A DNA stretch of 53,315 nt from Eudoraea sp. Lineage in GTDB: Bacteria > Bacteroidota > Bacteroidia > Flavobacteriales > Flavobacteriaceae. This document shows, piece by piece, positions 8,867 through 17,188 of the stretch. Under the pieces are notes generated by a model that was not told the DNA's origin, ran no database searches, and was given only the letters and a program-made list of their open reading frames with translations. The position numbers were made by a program, and so were the translations under genes. The stretch covers positions 1-53,315 of the forward strand of contig JAHEHU010000008.1 of the NCBI GenBank assembly GCA_024639765.1, written 5' to 3'. The first letter of the stretch is position 1. Each line of letters starts with the position of its first letter.

Positions 8867-9595
8867 ATGGCCAAGAATGTCACCCCTTACAAGGACTCTG
8901 CAAAAGGTAAGAAAGAACAGGTTACCACTATGTTCGATGCAATTTCAGGAGAGTACGATGGTTTAAACAGAGTTATTTCCTTTGGAATTGATGTAAAATG
9001 GCGAAAGAGGGTTGTTGCCATTCTGAAAGAACGAAAACCAAAAACCATACTTGATATAGCAACAGGAACAGGTGATCTTGCAATTAATCTGGTTAATACA
9101 GGTGCCGATAAAATAGTGGGCTTGGATATTTCAACCGGAATGTTGTCTGTAGGAAAGAAAAAGGTGGTCCAAAAGCATTTACAGGAAACTGTGGAAATGG
9201 TTGTTGGAGACAGTGAAAATTTACAATTTGAAGATGCCAGCTTCGACGCTGTAACAGTGGCTTTCGGAGTACGTAATTTTGAACATTTGGAAATTGGGCT
9301 TCAGGAGATTCACAGAGTACTAAAACCAGGTGGAACCTTGGTGGTTCTGGAGACATCTGTCCCCACGAAGACCCCATTTAAACAGGGGTATGCTTTTTAT
9401 ACAAAATACATACTTCCCGGAATCGGAAAAATCTTCTCGAAAGATCGTTCCGCCTATCAATATTTGAGCGATTCAGCTTCGGTTTTCCCACACGGCATGG
9501 AATTCAACAATATTTTAAAGAAAATCGGGTTTATAGGTATGGAGAATAGGCCCCAAACATTCGGAGTGGCGTCTATTTATATTGCCACAAAGTAA
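8867..9595 (+). CDS. ubiE: demethylmenaquinone methyltransferase (UbiE/MenG)
   Basis: Methylates demethylmenaquinone with S-adenosylmethionine to give menaquinone, the last step of respiratory quinone synthesis; Bacteroidota respire with menaquinone, so MenG activity is the likely one. The 242-residue protein has the class I methyltransferase motif ILDIATGTGDLAI from residue 61, the acidic strand VGLDIS near 84-89, and the family signatures FGVRNF at 133-138 and FGIDVKWRK at 39-47. ATG 8867 is in frame; an overlapping ATG at 8862 is out of frame. The next gene (PorT-like) starts 4 bp after the stop, so they are probably co-transcribed. Confidence 0.93.
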   Translation: MAKNVTPYKDSAKGKKEQVTTMFDAISGEYDGLNRVISFGIDVKWRKRVVAILKERKPKTILDIATGTGDLAINLVNTGADKIVGLDISTGMLSVGKKKVVQKHLQETVEMVVGDSENLQFEDASFDAVTVAFGVRNFEHLEIGLQEIHRVLKPGGTLVVLETSVPTKTPFKQGYAFYTKYILPGIGKIFSKDRSAYQYLSDSASVFPHGMEFNNILKKIGFIGMENRPQTFGVASIYIATK

Positions 9596-9599
9596 GCTT

Positions 9600-10298
9600 A
9601 TGAGAAGATCTTTCTTCCTTTTGGTCCTGTTGTTTTTGATAAAAGGACAGGACTTACAGGCTCAATTTAATGAAAAGCCCATCCTGAATCTGGAAAATGA
9701 GGACAAGGCATTCTTGAATTGGGGTTACTTTTTGGGCTTTAACCAATACGATTTCAAGTTTGAGTATAAGAATGATCTTCAGGATATTTTAGTAGATAAA
9801 ACTATGGGGTTCAATGTTGGTCTCATAGGCGAACTAAGACTCAATGAATTCTTGGATCTACGTTTTGAACCCGGCTTATTTTATGGATCAAGAACTCTCG
9901 GATTTCCGGGTTTTTCTGAAGAGAATGATGCCATTAGAGAAGTAAAATCTACCTATATCAATTTTCCTCTACTTTTAAAGGTGAGCACCAAGAGATTGGG
10001 CAACTGGAAACCATTTCTCGTGGGAGGGGTTTCTGCCTCAATGAACCTGGGAAGTAACGAAACCAGCCTGGACGACAATAGCAGCGGTACCTTTAGAATG
10101 AAAAAACAGGTATTTAATTACGAATTGGGGTTTGGGATTGATTTTTATACGGAATACTTCAAGTTTTCTCCCTCCATAAGAGGGGTCTTTGCCATTACAG
10201 ATGAATTAATTCCGGATAATGATCCCAACAGTCCGTGGACAGGTAATATTGATGCGCTTAAAACACGAGGGGTTTTTGTGAATTTCACATTTGAGTAG
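9600..10298 (+). CDS. porT: PorT/SprT-like outer membrane protein of the type IX secretion system
   Basis: PorT (SprT in gliding flavobacteria) is an integral outer-membrane beta-barrel needed for type IX secretion of adhesins and enzymes. From ATG 9600 the protein begins with a clear signal peptide (MRRSFFLLVLLFLI, cut after AQ near residue 22) followed by the family's NWGYFLGFNQYDFKF motif, alternating barrel strands, and a terminal VNFTFE strand with penultimate Phe. Length is 232 residues. The frame is open to 9582, overlapping ubiE, but that start would bury the signal peptide behind six extra residues. The ubiE-porT order is common in Flavobacteriaceae, which supports the call; other porin-like small barrels cannot be fully excluded. 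Confidence 0.78.
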   Translation: MRRSFFLLVLLFLIKGQDLQAQFNEKPILNLENEDKAFLNWGYFLGFNQYDFKFEYKNDLQDILVDKTMGFNVGLIGELRLNEFLDLRFEPGLFYGSRTLGFPGFSEENDAIREVKSTYINFPLLLKVSTKRLGNWKPFLVGGVSASMNLGSNETSLDDNSSGTFRMKKQVFNYELGFGIDFYTEYFKFSPSIRGVFAITDELIPDNDPNSPWTGNIDALKTRGVFVNFTFE

Positions 10299-10306
10299 CC
10301 CCATTT

Positions 10307-11029
10307 TTAATTCCTTCTTAATTCGTTCAGTAATATAGCAGTGGCGGTGGCTACATTAAGACTTTCTGTGGTAGGGTGACCAAATTGTGGTATACTCACT
10401 TTATTAGTTGATTCCCTCTCCAACTCTTTAGATATCCCGTGTGCCTCGTTTCCCATAATCAACATCCCCTGTGCCGGCCACTTGAAACGATATACAGGTT
10501 CACCTTCCATAAAAGCCCCCACTACCGGAACACCCGAATTTTTAACCAGGGTTTTCACATTCATATACACAATGTTAACCCGTGCAACAGAACCCATAGT
10601 TGCCTGTAATACCTTGGGATTATAACAATCAACCGTATCATTGGAGCATACCAGGTGATCTATTCCGAACCAATCGCATAGCCTAATAATGGTGCCTAAA
10701 TTACCAGGATCTTTTACCCCGTCTAACACCAGGAGCCAGCCATTAAAGTTGAGGGGCGCCGCATCGGGTATATGAAATACAGCCAGAACCTTATTTGGAG
10801 ATTTTAAACTGCTTATTTTTTTTAGATCTGCGTCACTGATCTTTTCGTATTTAAACTCATTGGAAGGGAGCAGTTCTGGATTTGTTGTATAAAGACTATG
10901 TAGCTTCAACTCTGTTTGCAGCAACTCATTTACCATCTTCACCCCCTCAGCTACAAACAGGCTGTTCAACATCCGGTATTTTTTTTGTTGCAAGCTTTTT
11001 ATAAACTTTATTTGACTTTTTACAACCAT
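10307..11029 (-). CDS. TrmH/SpoU family RNA 2'-O-methyltransferase
   Basis: A SPOUT-fold enzyme that methylates a ribose 2'-OH in rRNA or tRNA. The N-terminal part (residues 1-95) resembles the SpoU substrate-binding domain with FVAEGVKMVNELL; the catalytic knot domain has LDGVKDPGNLGTIIR (conserved Asn and Arg), LIMGNEAHGIS and the last motif IPQFGHPTTESLNVATATAI. The target base is not predictable from sequence; RlmB- and TrmH-like members look alike. The frame is open to 11071, but that start overlaps the tamL promoter and adds 14 unlikely residues, so ATG 11029 is preferred (240 residues). It converges on porT and is divergent from tamL with a 24-bp gap. Confidence 0.85.
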   Translation of the reverse strand: MVVKSQIKFIKSLQQKKYRMLNSLFVAEGVKMVNELLQTELKLHSLYTTNPELLPSNEFKYEKISDADLKKISSLKSPNKVLAVFHIPDAAPLNFNGWLLVLDGVKDPGNLGTIIRLCDWFGIDHLVCSNDTVDCYNPKVLQATMGSVARVNIVYMNVKTLVKNSGVPVVGAFMEGEPVYRFKWPAQGMLIMGNEAHGISKELERESTNKVSIPQFGHPTTESLNVATATAILLNELRRN

Positions 11030-11039
11030 CCAAATAATG

Positions 11040-11047
11040 TATTTTTG
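11040..11047 (+). promoter_or_regulatory. -7 promoter box (TATTTTTG) for tamL
   Basis: Exact TAnnTTTG match ending only 6 bp before the tamL ATG, implying a transcript with almost no 5' leader. Confidence 0.55.
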
Positions 11048-11053
11048 GTTCTT

Positions 11054-13645
11054 ATGAATACCCCCTTTCATCTTAAAGGCTACACTGCTAAAATAGGTAT
11101 CTTCTTGCTTATCGCAGTGCTAACTTCTTGCAATGCCTTAAAAAGAGTGGAAGAAGATGAATTACTCCTCACAAAAAATAGCATAATCACTAATGGTGAA
11201 AAAGTGGTAGATGAAGATATCAAAAGTCTTATAGTACAGGAACCCAATACCCGTGTCCTTGGCTATCCACTCCGACTTAATTTGTACAACCTGGCCAAAA
11301 AAGATCCCGATTCCCTGTATCAGGAATGGTTACACAGAAAACCAAATAGGGAAGAGCGCCTGGCATCTTTCTTATCACAAAAACAAGTGGACGCACTAGG
11401 GGAATCCTTTTTGGTAAAAGGTTATAGTGAATGGTTAAAGAAAATTGGTGAGGCTCCGGTTGTCATAGACACTTCCCGAACAAAAAAGACATTACAGCGA
11501 CTAAGTGCATACTATGGCAGCAAAGGCTATTTCAATAACTCAACCACTTTTGAGATCATTGAGGAAAGGAGAAGTCAGCGAGCGGCCATTGATTACCTCA
11601 TCACCTTAGGAAAACCATATATCATTGATTCTTTATCCAATAAAATAGCATCCCCGGCAATAGACTCCATCTATGCGCTGAACAAGGAGTCATCGTTTAT
11701 TAAGGCGAACAAACAATTCGATCTGGCCGATTTCAATAATGAAAGACAACGTTTAACAGAACTTTTCAGAAATACCGGGGTCTATAATTTTCAGGAAAGT
11801 TCTATCACCTATGATATTCTTCGCGATACCACAGAACTTATGGACGATCAGAAGATGAAGGTTGAATTGAATATTGAAAACCTGCGGAGAAGGGGCGATA
11901 GTGCAGTAACAACTTCAGAATACAAGGTATTTTCCATTGATAAGATCAATATTTATGCAGGGTATGAGTTTGGAGATGACCCTGCAGCCCTTCAATCTCA
12001 GGATTTTGAAAATCATACCATCTTCTTTAAGGATAAACTACGCTATAAACCTAAGGCGCTGACAGATGCTATCTTCTTTGAAAAAGATAGTGTGTATCGT
12101 GATCTGGACAGGCTCCGTACATATCGTCAAATCACGAATTTGAATACCTTCAAATATCCCAATATTCAAATACAGGAAGACAGCACACAAAACAAACTTA
12201 TTGCCAACATATTTCTTACGGCAAGACCAAAATATTCCCTCGGACTAAACTTTGATGTTACCCATTCCAATATACAGCGCCTGGGTATTGGTTTTAGCAG
12301 CTCCCTAATTACTCGAAACGTGTTCAACGGTGCCGAAACCTTAAGTTTGTCGGCCAGAGGCACTTTCGGTTTATTAGGCGACACTTCACTTTCCGAAGAT
12401 TTTTTCTCTGAAATTGGAGCTGACATTAATTTAACCTTTCCCAGACTCTGGTTTCCACTGTTCGGCATGAGAAAACTTGTTCCCTACTATATGCTTCCTC
12501 AAACCAGGATCTCGGCAGGAACCAGTTTTCAAAAGAACATTGGCCTTGACAAACAAACACTAAATACTATTCTGGGATACAGTTGGACACCCGATAATAA
12601 TCGAAAAAACACCATAGAACTTTTAAATATTCTATATGTAAAAAATGTAAATCCGGATCGCTTTTTTAATGTATACGGAAGTAGTTACAGGCAATTAAAT
12701 AATATCGCAAGTGCAGATACCTACACAAACAACCCATTACTAGCTGATCTTTATGACACTCCAATTGATCCGAATGATCCCAGATTAACAATTCCAGAGG
12801 GCACTGCCGGTTTTACCGAGGCAATTATAGACGGAACCGTTCCTTCCAGTACAGATGATTTTATTGAGGTTAGTAGAATTGAGGAGCGCCGAGCGCGTCT
12901 CACGGAGAACAATTTAATTTTTGCGAGCAACTATACATTTACAAAGAACAACAAAAGCGGGTTCAATGATAATAGTTTTTATCAGTACCGATTAAAGTTA
13001 GAGAGCGCCGGTAATCTTCTTTCGGCCTTGTCCTATGTTTTTCCGTTCAATGAAAACGATAACAACAATTTATTGGTATTTGGAGTTCCCTATTCACAGT
13101 ATGTAAAAACGGAGTTCGATTTTATAAAACACTGGGACCTAAATAGGTCTAATGTTCTGGCTTTCCACAGTTTCATTGGAATAGCAGTGCCCTATGGGAA
13201 TTCAGAAAGTGTTCCTTTTGTACGCAGTTATTTCGCAGGAGGCTCTAATGATAACAGAGCCTGGTTTCCGTATTCACTGGGTCCGGGTAGTTCCAGGGAT
13301 ATAAATGATTTCAATGAGGCCAATCTCAAACTCGCTTTTAATCTTGAGTACCGCTTCCCAATTGTAGGGGACATAAAAGGGGCCCTATTTGCAGACGCAG
13401 GTAATATCTGGAATGTCTGGGACAATGTGGATGACCCTGCTAAAACCTTTAGTGGTTTTGACTCCCTGGGCGATATTGCTCTTGGGACAGGCCTAGGTTT
13501 GCGCTATGATTTTACCTATTTTGTATTCAGGGTAGATGCTGGTTTTAAGACGTATAATCCTGCTGAAGTACCTTCTAAAAGGTGGTTTAGAGAATATAAT
13601 TTCGGTAATGCGGTCATACAAATAGGGATCAATTATCCCTTTTAG
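11054..13645 (+). CDS. tamL: TamL-type outer membrane lipoprotein, BamA/TamA family
   Basis: Bacteroidota carry a lipid-anchored version of the translocation-and-assembly module barrel, TamL, that helps insert or export proteins at the outer membrane. The 863-residue protein has a signal peptide ending in a lipobox (LLIAVLTSC, Cys near residue 24), a long POTRA-bearing periplasmic region (roughly residues 30-400), and a C-terminal Omp85 barrel with the FVRSYFAGGSNDNRAW motif (the lid-loop type (V/I)RG(F/Y) region reads VRSY here) and a final strand AVIQIGINYPF. The frame is open to 10916, but upstream codons overlap trmH and precede the signal peptide, so ATG 11054 is the start. A tamB partner was not seen in the window. 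Confidence 0.82.
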   Translation: MNTPFHLKGYTAKIGIFLLIAVLTSCNALKRVEEDELLLTKNSIITNGEKVVDEDIKSLIVQEPNTRVLGYPLRLNLYNLAKKDPDSLYQEWLHRKPNREERLASFLSQKQVDALGESFLVKGYSEWLKKIGEAPVVIDTSRTKKTLQRLSAYYGSKGYFNNSTTFEIIEERRSQRAAIDYLITLGKPYIIDSLSNKIASPAIDSIYALNKESSFIKANKQFDLADFNNERQRLTELFRNTGVYNFQESSITYDILRDTTELMDDQKMKVELNIENLRRRGDSAVTTSEYKVFSIDKINIYAGYEFGDDPAALQSQDFENHTIFFKDKLRYKPKALTDAIFFEKDSVYRDLDRLRTYRQITNLNTFKYPNIQIQEDSTQNKLIANIFLTARPKYSLGLNFDVTHSNIQRLGIGFSSSLITRNVFNGAETLSLSARGTFGLLGDTSLSEDFFSEIGADINLTFPRLWFPLFGMRKLVPYYMLPQTRISAGTSFQKNIGLDKQTLNTILGYSWTPDNNRKNTIELLNILYVKNVNPDRFFNVYGSSYRQLNNIASADTYTNNPLLADLYDTPIDPNDPRLTIPEGTAGFTEAIIDGTVPSSTDDFIEVSRIEERRARLTENNLIFASNYTFTKNNKSGFNDNSFYQYRLKLESAGNLLSALSYVFPFNENDNNNLLVFGVPYSQYVKTEFDFIKHWDLNRSNVLAFHSFIGIAVPYGNSESVPFVRSYFAGGSNDNRAWFPYSLGPGSSRDINDFNEANLKLAFNLEYRFPIVGDIKGALFADAGNIWNVWDNVDDPAKTFSGFDSLGDIALGTGLGLRYDFTYFVFRVDAGFKTYNPAEVPSKRWFREYNFGNAVIQIGINYPF

Positions 13646-13660
13646 ACCTAATTATTTTAT

Positions 13661-13668
13661 TACTTTTG
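13661..13668 (+). promoter_or_regulatory. -7 promoter box (TACTTTTG) for fbaA-accD
   Basis: Exact TAnnTTTG match, 36 bp before the fbaA ATG. Confidence 0.6.
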
Positions 13669-13704
13669 CCCGAGTAACCTTACTAACAAATCAAACAGAA
13701 TACT

Positions 13705-14772
13705 ATGTCTCACAATATAAAACCGGGTGTTGCCACTGGTAATGAAGTTCAGGAAATCTTTAATTATGCTAAAGAAAAAGGATTTGCGCTTCCCGCGGTA
13801 AATGTTACCGGTTCCAATACTATCAATGCAGTACTCGAAACCGCTGCTGCGCTCAATTCTCCGGTGATCATCCAATTTTCTAATGGTGGATCCCAATTTA
13901 ATGCAGGGAAAGGGCTTTCTAATGAATCACAACAGGCCGCTATCAAAGGGGCCATAGCAGGGGCCAAACATATTCATGAATTAGCAGAAGCCTATGGTGC
14001 CACGGTGATCTTACATACAGACCATTGTGCCAAGAAACTTCTTCCTTGGATAGACGGACTTCTTGACGCAAGTGAGGCCCATTTTAAGGCAACGGGGAAA
14101 TCGCTCTACAGCTCACATATGATAGACCTTTCCGAAGAACCTATTGAAGAGAATATCGAGATCTGTAAAAAGTATCTTTCCCGAATGAGTAAAATGGATA
14201 TGACCCTCGAAATTGAACTTGGAATTACTGGGGGTGAAGAAGATGGAGTAGATAACACAGATGTGGATGATTCCAAATTGTACACCCAGCCCGAAGAAGT
14301 GGCCTATGCCTATGAAGAACTGTCAAAAGTTAGCCACAGATTTACGGTAGCCGCAGCCTTTGGAAATGTGCATGGCGTTTACAAGCCGGGAAATGTGAAA
14401 CTAACTCCTAAGATCCTTAAAAATTCTCAGGAATACATTACAAAAAAATACGGTGTAGAACACAATCATATAGATTTTGTCTTCCATGGTGGATCTGGCT
14501 CTACCGTAGAGGAGATCAGAGAAGCTATTGGTTATGGCGTCATAAAGATGAATATTGACACCGACCTTCAATATGCTTTTATGGAGGGAATCAGGGATTA
14601 TATTGAAGGGAAAGGAGCTTATTTGCAGGCTCAGATCGGTAATCCTGAGGGTGATGATCAACCAAATAAGAAATACTATGATCCAAGGGTTTGGTTACGT
14701 GAAGGGGAAAAAACCTTCGTTACCCGCCTAAAGAAAGCCTTTGAGGATCTGAATAATGTGAATACCCTATAG
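13705..14772 (+). CDS. fbaA: class II fructose-bisphosphate aldolase
   Basis: Zinc-dependent aldolase that splits fructose 1,6-bisphosphate into dihydroxyacetone phosphate and glyceraldehyde 3-phosphate in glycolysis and runs in reverse in gluconeogenesis. Catalytic Asp106 and zinc ligand His107 lie in ILHTDHCAK; further zinc ligands are His223 (GNVHGVYK) and His261 (VFHGGSGS), with Glu171 at the equivalent of the E. coli Glu174 position. Length (355) and the GVDNTD loop place it in class IIA. accD follows after 30 bp in the same direction and both appear to share one promoter and one terminator. Confidence 0.95.
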   Translation: MSHNIKPGVATGNEVQEIFNYAKEKGFALPAVNVTGSNTINAVLETAAALNSPVIIQFSNGGSQFNAGKGLSNESQQAAIKGAIAGAKHIHELAEAYGATVILHTDHCAKKLLPWIDGLLDASEAHFKATGKSLYSSHMIDLSEEPIEENIEICKKYLSRMSKMDMTLEIELGITGGEEDGVDNTDVDDSKLYTQPEEVAYAYEELSKVSHRFTVAAAFGNVHGVYKPGNVKLTPKILKNSQEYITKKYGVEHNHIDFVFHGGSGSTVEEIREAIGYGVIKMNIDTDLQYAFMEGIRDYIEGKGAYLQAQIGNPEGDDQPNKKYYDPRVWLREGEKTFVTRLKKAFEDLNNVNTL

Positions 14773-14802
14773 GTTTATTCTTGCATCTTAAATGTAGACA
14801 CT

Positions 14803-15660
14803 ATGACGGCTTGGTTTAAACGAAAAGAAAAAGGAATTCAGACTGCCACAGAGCAGAAAAAAGATACCCCAAAAGGGCTATGGTATAAATCTCCAACAGG
14901 GAAGATCGTAGAATACGATGAACTCGCAAAGAATTTTTATGTAAGTCCGGAAGATGATTACCATGTCAGAATAGGAAGTAAGGAGTATTTTGAAATTCTT
15001 TTTGACGACAACGAATTCAATGAATTAGACATAAAACTCACCTCAAAGGATCCGTTAAAGTTTGAGGATACCAAGAAATACGGAGATCGCCTAAAGGCAG
15101 CCCAAAAGAAGACAGGGTTAAAGGATGCCGTGCGTACAGCGATAGGTAAATCCATGGGCAAGGAACTGGTGGTGGCCTGTATGGATTTCACCTTTATTGG
15201 TGGGTCCATGGGAAGCGTTGTAGGGGAAAAGATCGCACGAGCGATTGATTTTGCCATCAAAAAAGACTTACCCTTTGTGATGATATCTAAATCGGGAGGC
15301 GCCAGAATGATGGAAGCGGCCTTGTCTCTTATGCAGTTGGCCAAGACCTCTGCGAAACTCGCACAGCTGGCCGAGGCAAAGATCCCGTACATTTCTTTAT
15401 GTACCGATCCCACTACTGGAGGTACAACAGCCTCATATGCTATGCTGGGCGATATCAATATCTCAGAACCCGGGGCCTTAATAGGATTTGCAGGACCTCG
15501 TGTTGTTAAAGAGGCTACTGGTAAGGATCTGCCAAAGGACTTCCAAACCGCCGAATTCTTGAAAGAACATGGGTTCCTTGACTTTATTGTTCACAGAAGT
15601 GAACTTAAAAAGAAGATCAATCTATATATAGATCTGATCCAAAATAATCCAATACGATAA
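14803..15660 (+). CDS. accD: acetyl-CoA carboxylase carboxyltransferase subunit beta, zinc-ribbon ligands absent
   Basis: With AccA it transfers carboxyl from carboxybiotin to acetyl-CoA, giving malonyl-CoA for fatty acid synthesis. The carboxyltransferase core (residues about 90-280) is intact: [34 protein letters not shown], and [15 protein letters not shown] with the oxyanion-hole glycines. The N-terminal region that normally forms a four-Cys zinc ribbon keeps its outline ([12 protein letters not shown] and [10 protein letters not shown]) but has no cysteine in the first 60 residues; Ser30, Gly33, Ser48 and Asp51 stand near the expected ligand places. Family length (285) is normal. A hairpin terminator follows. 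Confidence 0.93.
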   Translation: MTAWFKRKEKGIQTATEQKKDTPKGLWYKSPTGKIVEYDELAKNFYVSPEDDYHVRIGSKEYFEILFDDNEFNELDIKLTSKDPLKFEDTKKYGDRLKAAQKKTGLKDAVRTAIGKSMGKELVVACMDFTFIGGSMGSVVGEKIARAIDFAIKKDLPFVMISKSGGARMMEAALSLMQLAKTSAKLAQLAEAKIPYISLCTDPTTGGTTASYAMLGDINISEPGALIGFAGPRVVKEATGKDLPKDFQTAEFLKEHGFLDFIVHRSELKKKINLYIDLIQNNPIR

Positions 15661-15692
15661 AAAAAAAGCCCTGAGTTGATCAGGGCTTTTTC
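15661..15692. terminator. bidirectional rho-independent terminator
   Basis: Perfect 8-bp stem AGCCCTGA / TCAGGGCT (15667-15674 with 15680-15687), flanked by seven A on the left and a T run on the right, so it can serve accD on the plus strand and the convergent lipoprotein gene on the minus strand. Confidence 0.85.
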
Positions 15693-15707
15693 ATTAAATA
15701 GCGTGTA

Positions 15708-16568
15708 TTAGTTTTTAAACCTTCGGAGAAAGATCTCCTCCATAGTTCCGTCGGGGTACGTGAGCATCCCTTTTGCATCGCAACTTCCATCACCAAAATC
15801 GAGACTTGCCGTGGCGTCATTTCTTGAAATATTCAAAATTCCGCTTACTATGAATCGGCAGGAAAGTTCTCTCCTCAAAGGTGTAACTGTCTCTTTCATA
15901 AAGACATTGCCCAATGGACCTGTAAAGGTGCCCTGTCCGGAAATAAGATATACATTATCTCCCCAGAAACCGGTACCCACACCTTCTATCCATTCTCTTG
16001 TTCTATTCCCCGAAAAGCTAGCGGTATCACCATTTGGCCAGGTAGCGGAATAGCCCGCACTAGCATCCGATTGTGGATTTCCATTCTCATTAGAACGCAT
16101 CCTTTCAATGGAAGCACCTCCTTCAATGGCCACTCCATTAAACACAAAATTTTCCAACGATAGACTTAAGGTGTTTGTGGCCTGTTCCATGTCTTTGTCA
16201 TAACTAAGAAAAATAATACCACTTAACACATTACCATTGGGCAATTCACAACCGTCACCAAAATCGATAGTGCGTTCTTTCGAAGTAGAAGTAACAACTG
16301 TAGTAATACTTACACAGTCTGGCAAGAAATCTGAATTGTACGAAAACTTAGAGGTAGATAATACCTCATCTGCAGTATAGACATCTTCTGCAATATTCAG
16401 GATCTCCTCAGAGATCAATTCAGATTCATCACTGGCCTTTAGCTCGGCCACTTCAAATGTTTCTTGTTCCACAAATGGTGTGGATTCTTCTTTGTTACAG
16501 GAAAATAGTAAAGCAGCTGCCATAAGCATACCTCCTGCATAGTTCAATGTTTTGAGACTCTTTTTCAT
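15708..16568 (-). CDS. lipoprotein of unknown function
   Basis: I do not recognise the family. The 286-residue product starts with a lipoprotein signal (MKKSLKTL, hydrophobic stretch, lipobox LLFSC with Cys24), followed by an acidic linker (residues 27-65) and a beta-rich domain. Two similar patches occur, ERTIDFGDGC near residue 104 and TASLDFGDGSCDAKG near 255, each followed by a strand, suggesting an internal duplication or a paired-sheet fold with a possible disulfide. After the lipobox Cys, the other cysteines are few and lie in these patches and near CVSI and CRFIV. It has no operon partner: the terminator separates it from accD, and rpsO diverges. Probably an envelope lipoprotein. Confidence 0.8.
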   Translation of the reverse strand: MKKSLKTLNYAGGMLMAAALLFSCNKEESTPFVEQETFEVAELKASDESELISEEILNIAEDVYTADEVLSTSKFSYNSDFLPDCVSITTVVTSTSKERTIDFGDGCELPNGNVLSGIIFLSYDKDMEQATNTLSLSLENFVFNGVAIEGGASIERMRSNENGNPQSDASAGYSATWPNGDTASFSGNRTREWIEGVGTGFWGDNVYLISGQGTFTGPLGNVFMKETVTPLRRELSCRFIVSGILNISRNDATASLDFGDGSCDAKGMLTYPDGTMEEIFLRRFKN

Positions 16569-16671
16569 AATGTAGTTTTAAAGATTACCCATCTAGGACA
16601 CTTATCTTTAAGAAAGGTTTAATGACCTAGCAAAAAAATTGTATCCCCAAGGTGTATTCTAAAAATATTCC

Positions 16672-16679
16672 TATCTTTG
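16672..16679 (+). promoter_or_regulatory. -7 promoter box (TATCTTTG) for rpsO
   Basis: Exact TAnnTTTG match, 54 bp before the rpsO ATG, leaving a leader of about 50 nt in which S15 autoregulation could act. Confidence 0.65.
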
Positions 16680-16733
16680 CCGCTCGATTGAAAATCAATC
16701 AGATACATAATAATCATTAAATAAAATATTGGC

Positions 16734-17003
16734 ATGTATTTAACCAAGGAAGTGAAGAAAGACATCTTCAAAAAATATGGTGGAGACGAGAACAATACCG
16801 GTTCCACAGAAGGTCAGATAGCGTTGTTTACCCATAGGATCAACCACCTGACAGGTCATTTAAAGAAAAACCATAAGGATTTCAATACAGAAAGATCCCT
16901 GGTAATGCTCGTAGGTAAAAGAAGAAGTCTTTTAGATTATCTAAAAAAGAAAGACATCGAAAAATATCGCCAGCTAATCGTAGAATTGAATATCAGAAAA
17001 TAA
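16734..17003 (+). CDS. rpsO: 30S ribosomal protein S15
   Basis: S15 binds 16S rRNA helices 20-22 early in assembly of the small subunit platform. The 89-residue sequence is full length and shows the family signature from DENNTGSTEGQIA through HLTGHLKKNHKDFNTE to LLDYLKKKDIEKY. It has its own promoter and is followed by a strong hairpin terminator, so it is separated from pnp although the rpsO-pnp order is the classic one; some readthrough could still feed pnp, whose upstream region shows no clear -7 box. Confidence 0.97.
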   Translation: MYLTKEVKKDIFKKYGGDENNTGSTEGQIALFTHRINHLTGHLKKNHKDFNTERSLVMLVGKRRSLLDYLKKKDIEKYRQLIVELNIRK

Positions 17004-17007
17004 TAGG

Positions 17008-17038
17008 AAAGGGGAGGACACGTCTTCCCCTTTTTTTT
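17008..17038 (+). terminator. rho-independent terminator after rpsO
   Basis: GC-rich stem AAGGGGAGGA / TCTTCCCCTT with loop CACG (one mismatch) followed by eight T residues. Confidence 0.85.
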
Positions 17039-17188
17039 ATTCTCAAGTCCCTGCGAAGGGCAACATTAAAAAGCTTACACTCAGTTTTTCATTGGTCAAC
17101 AACACAACAACACAACTTCGGCCGACCATGAGGGCGGCAGACCATTGTTTAACAATCCTGTAAAAATAGACAGGTTTAATTAAAAAGT

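Noticed and set aside
10916-11053. Extended N-terminus of tamL starting at 10916
   Set aside because: It overlaps the divergent methyltransferase gene and would place 46 residues before a clear lipoprotein signal peptide.
14958-15458. 166-residue open frame antisense to accD
   Set aside because: Lies wholly inside accD, shows no family features or promoter, and is explained by codon composition of the sense gene.
17041-17188. Short AACAACAC repeats upstream of pnp as a regulatory or mobile element
   Set aside because: Only about two imperfect copies are present and no ends or structure are visible; simple-sequence variation is the likelier reading.
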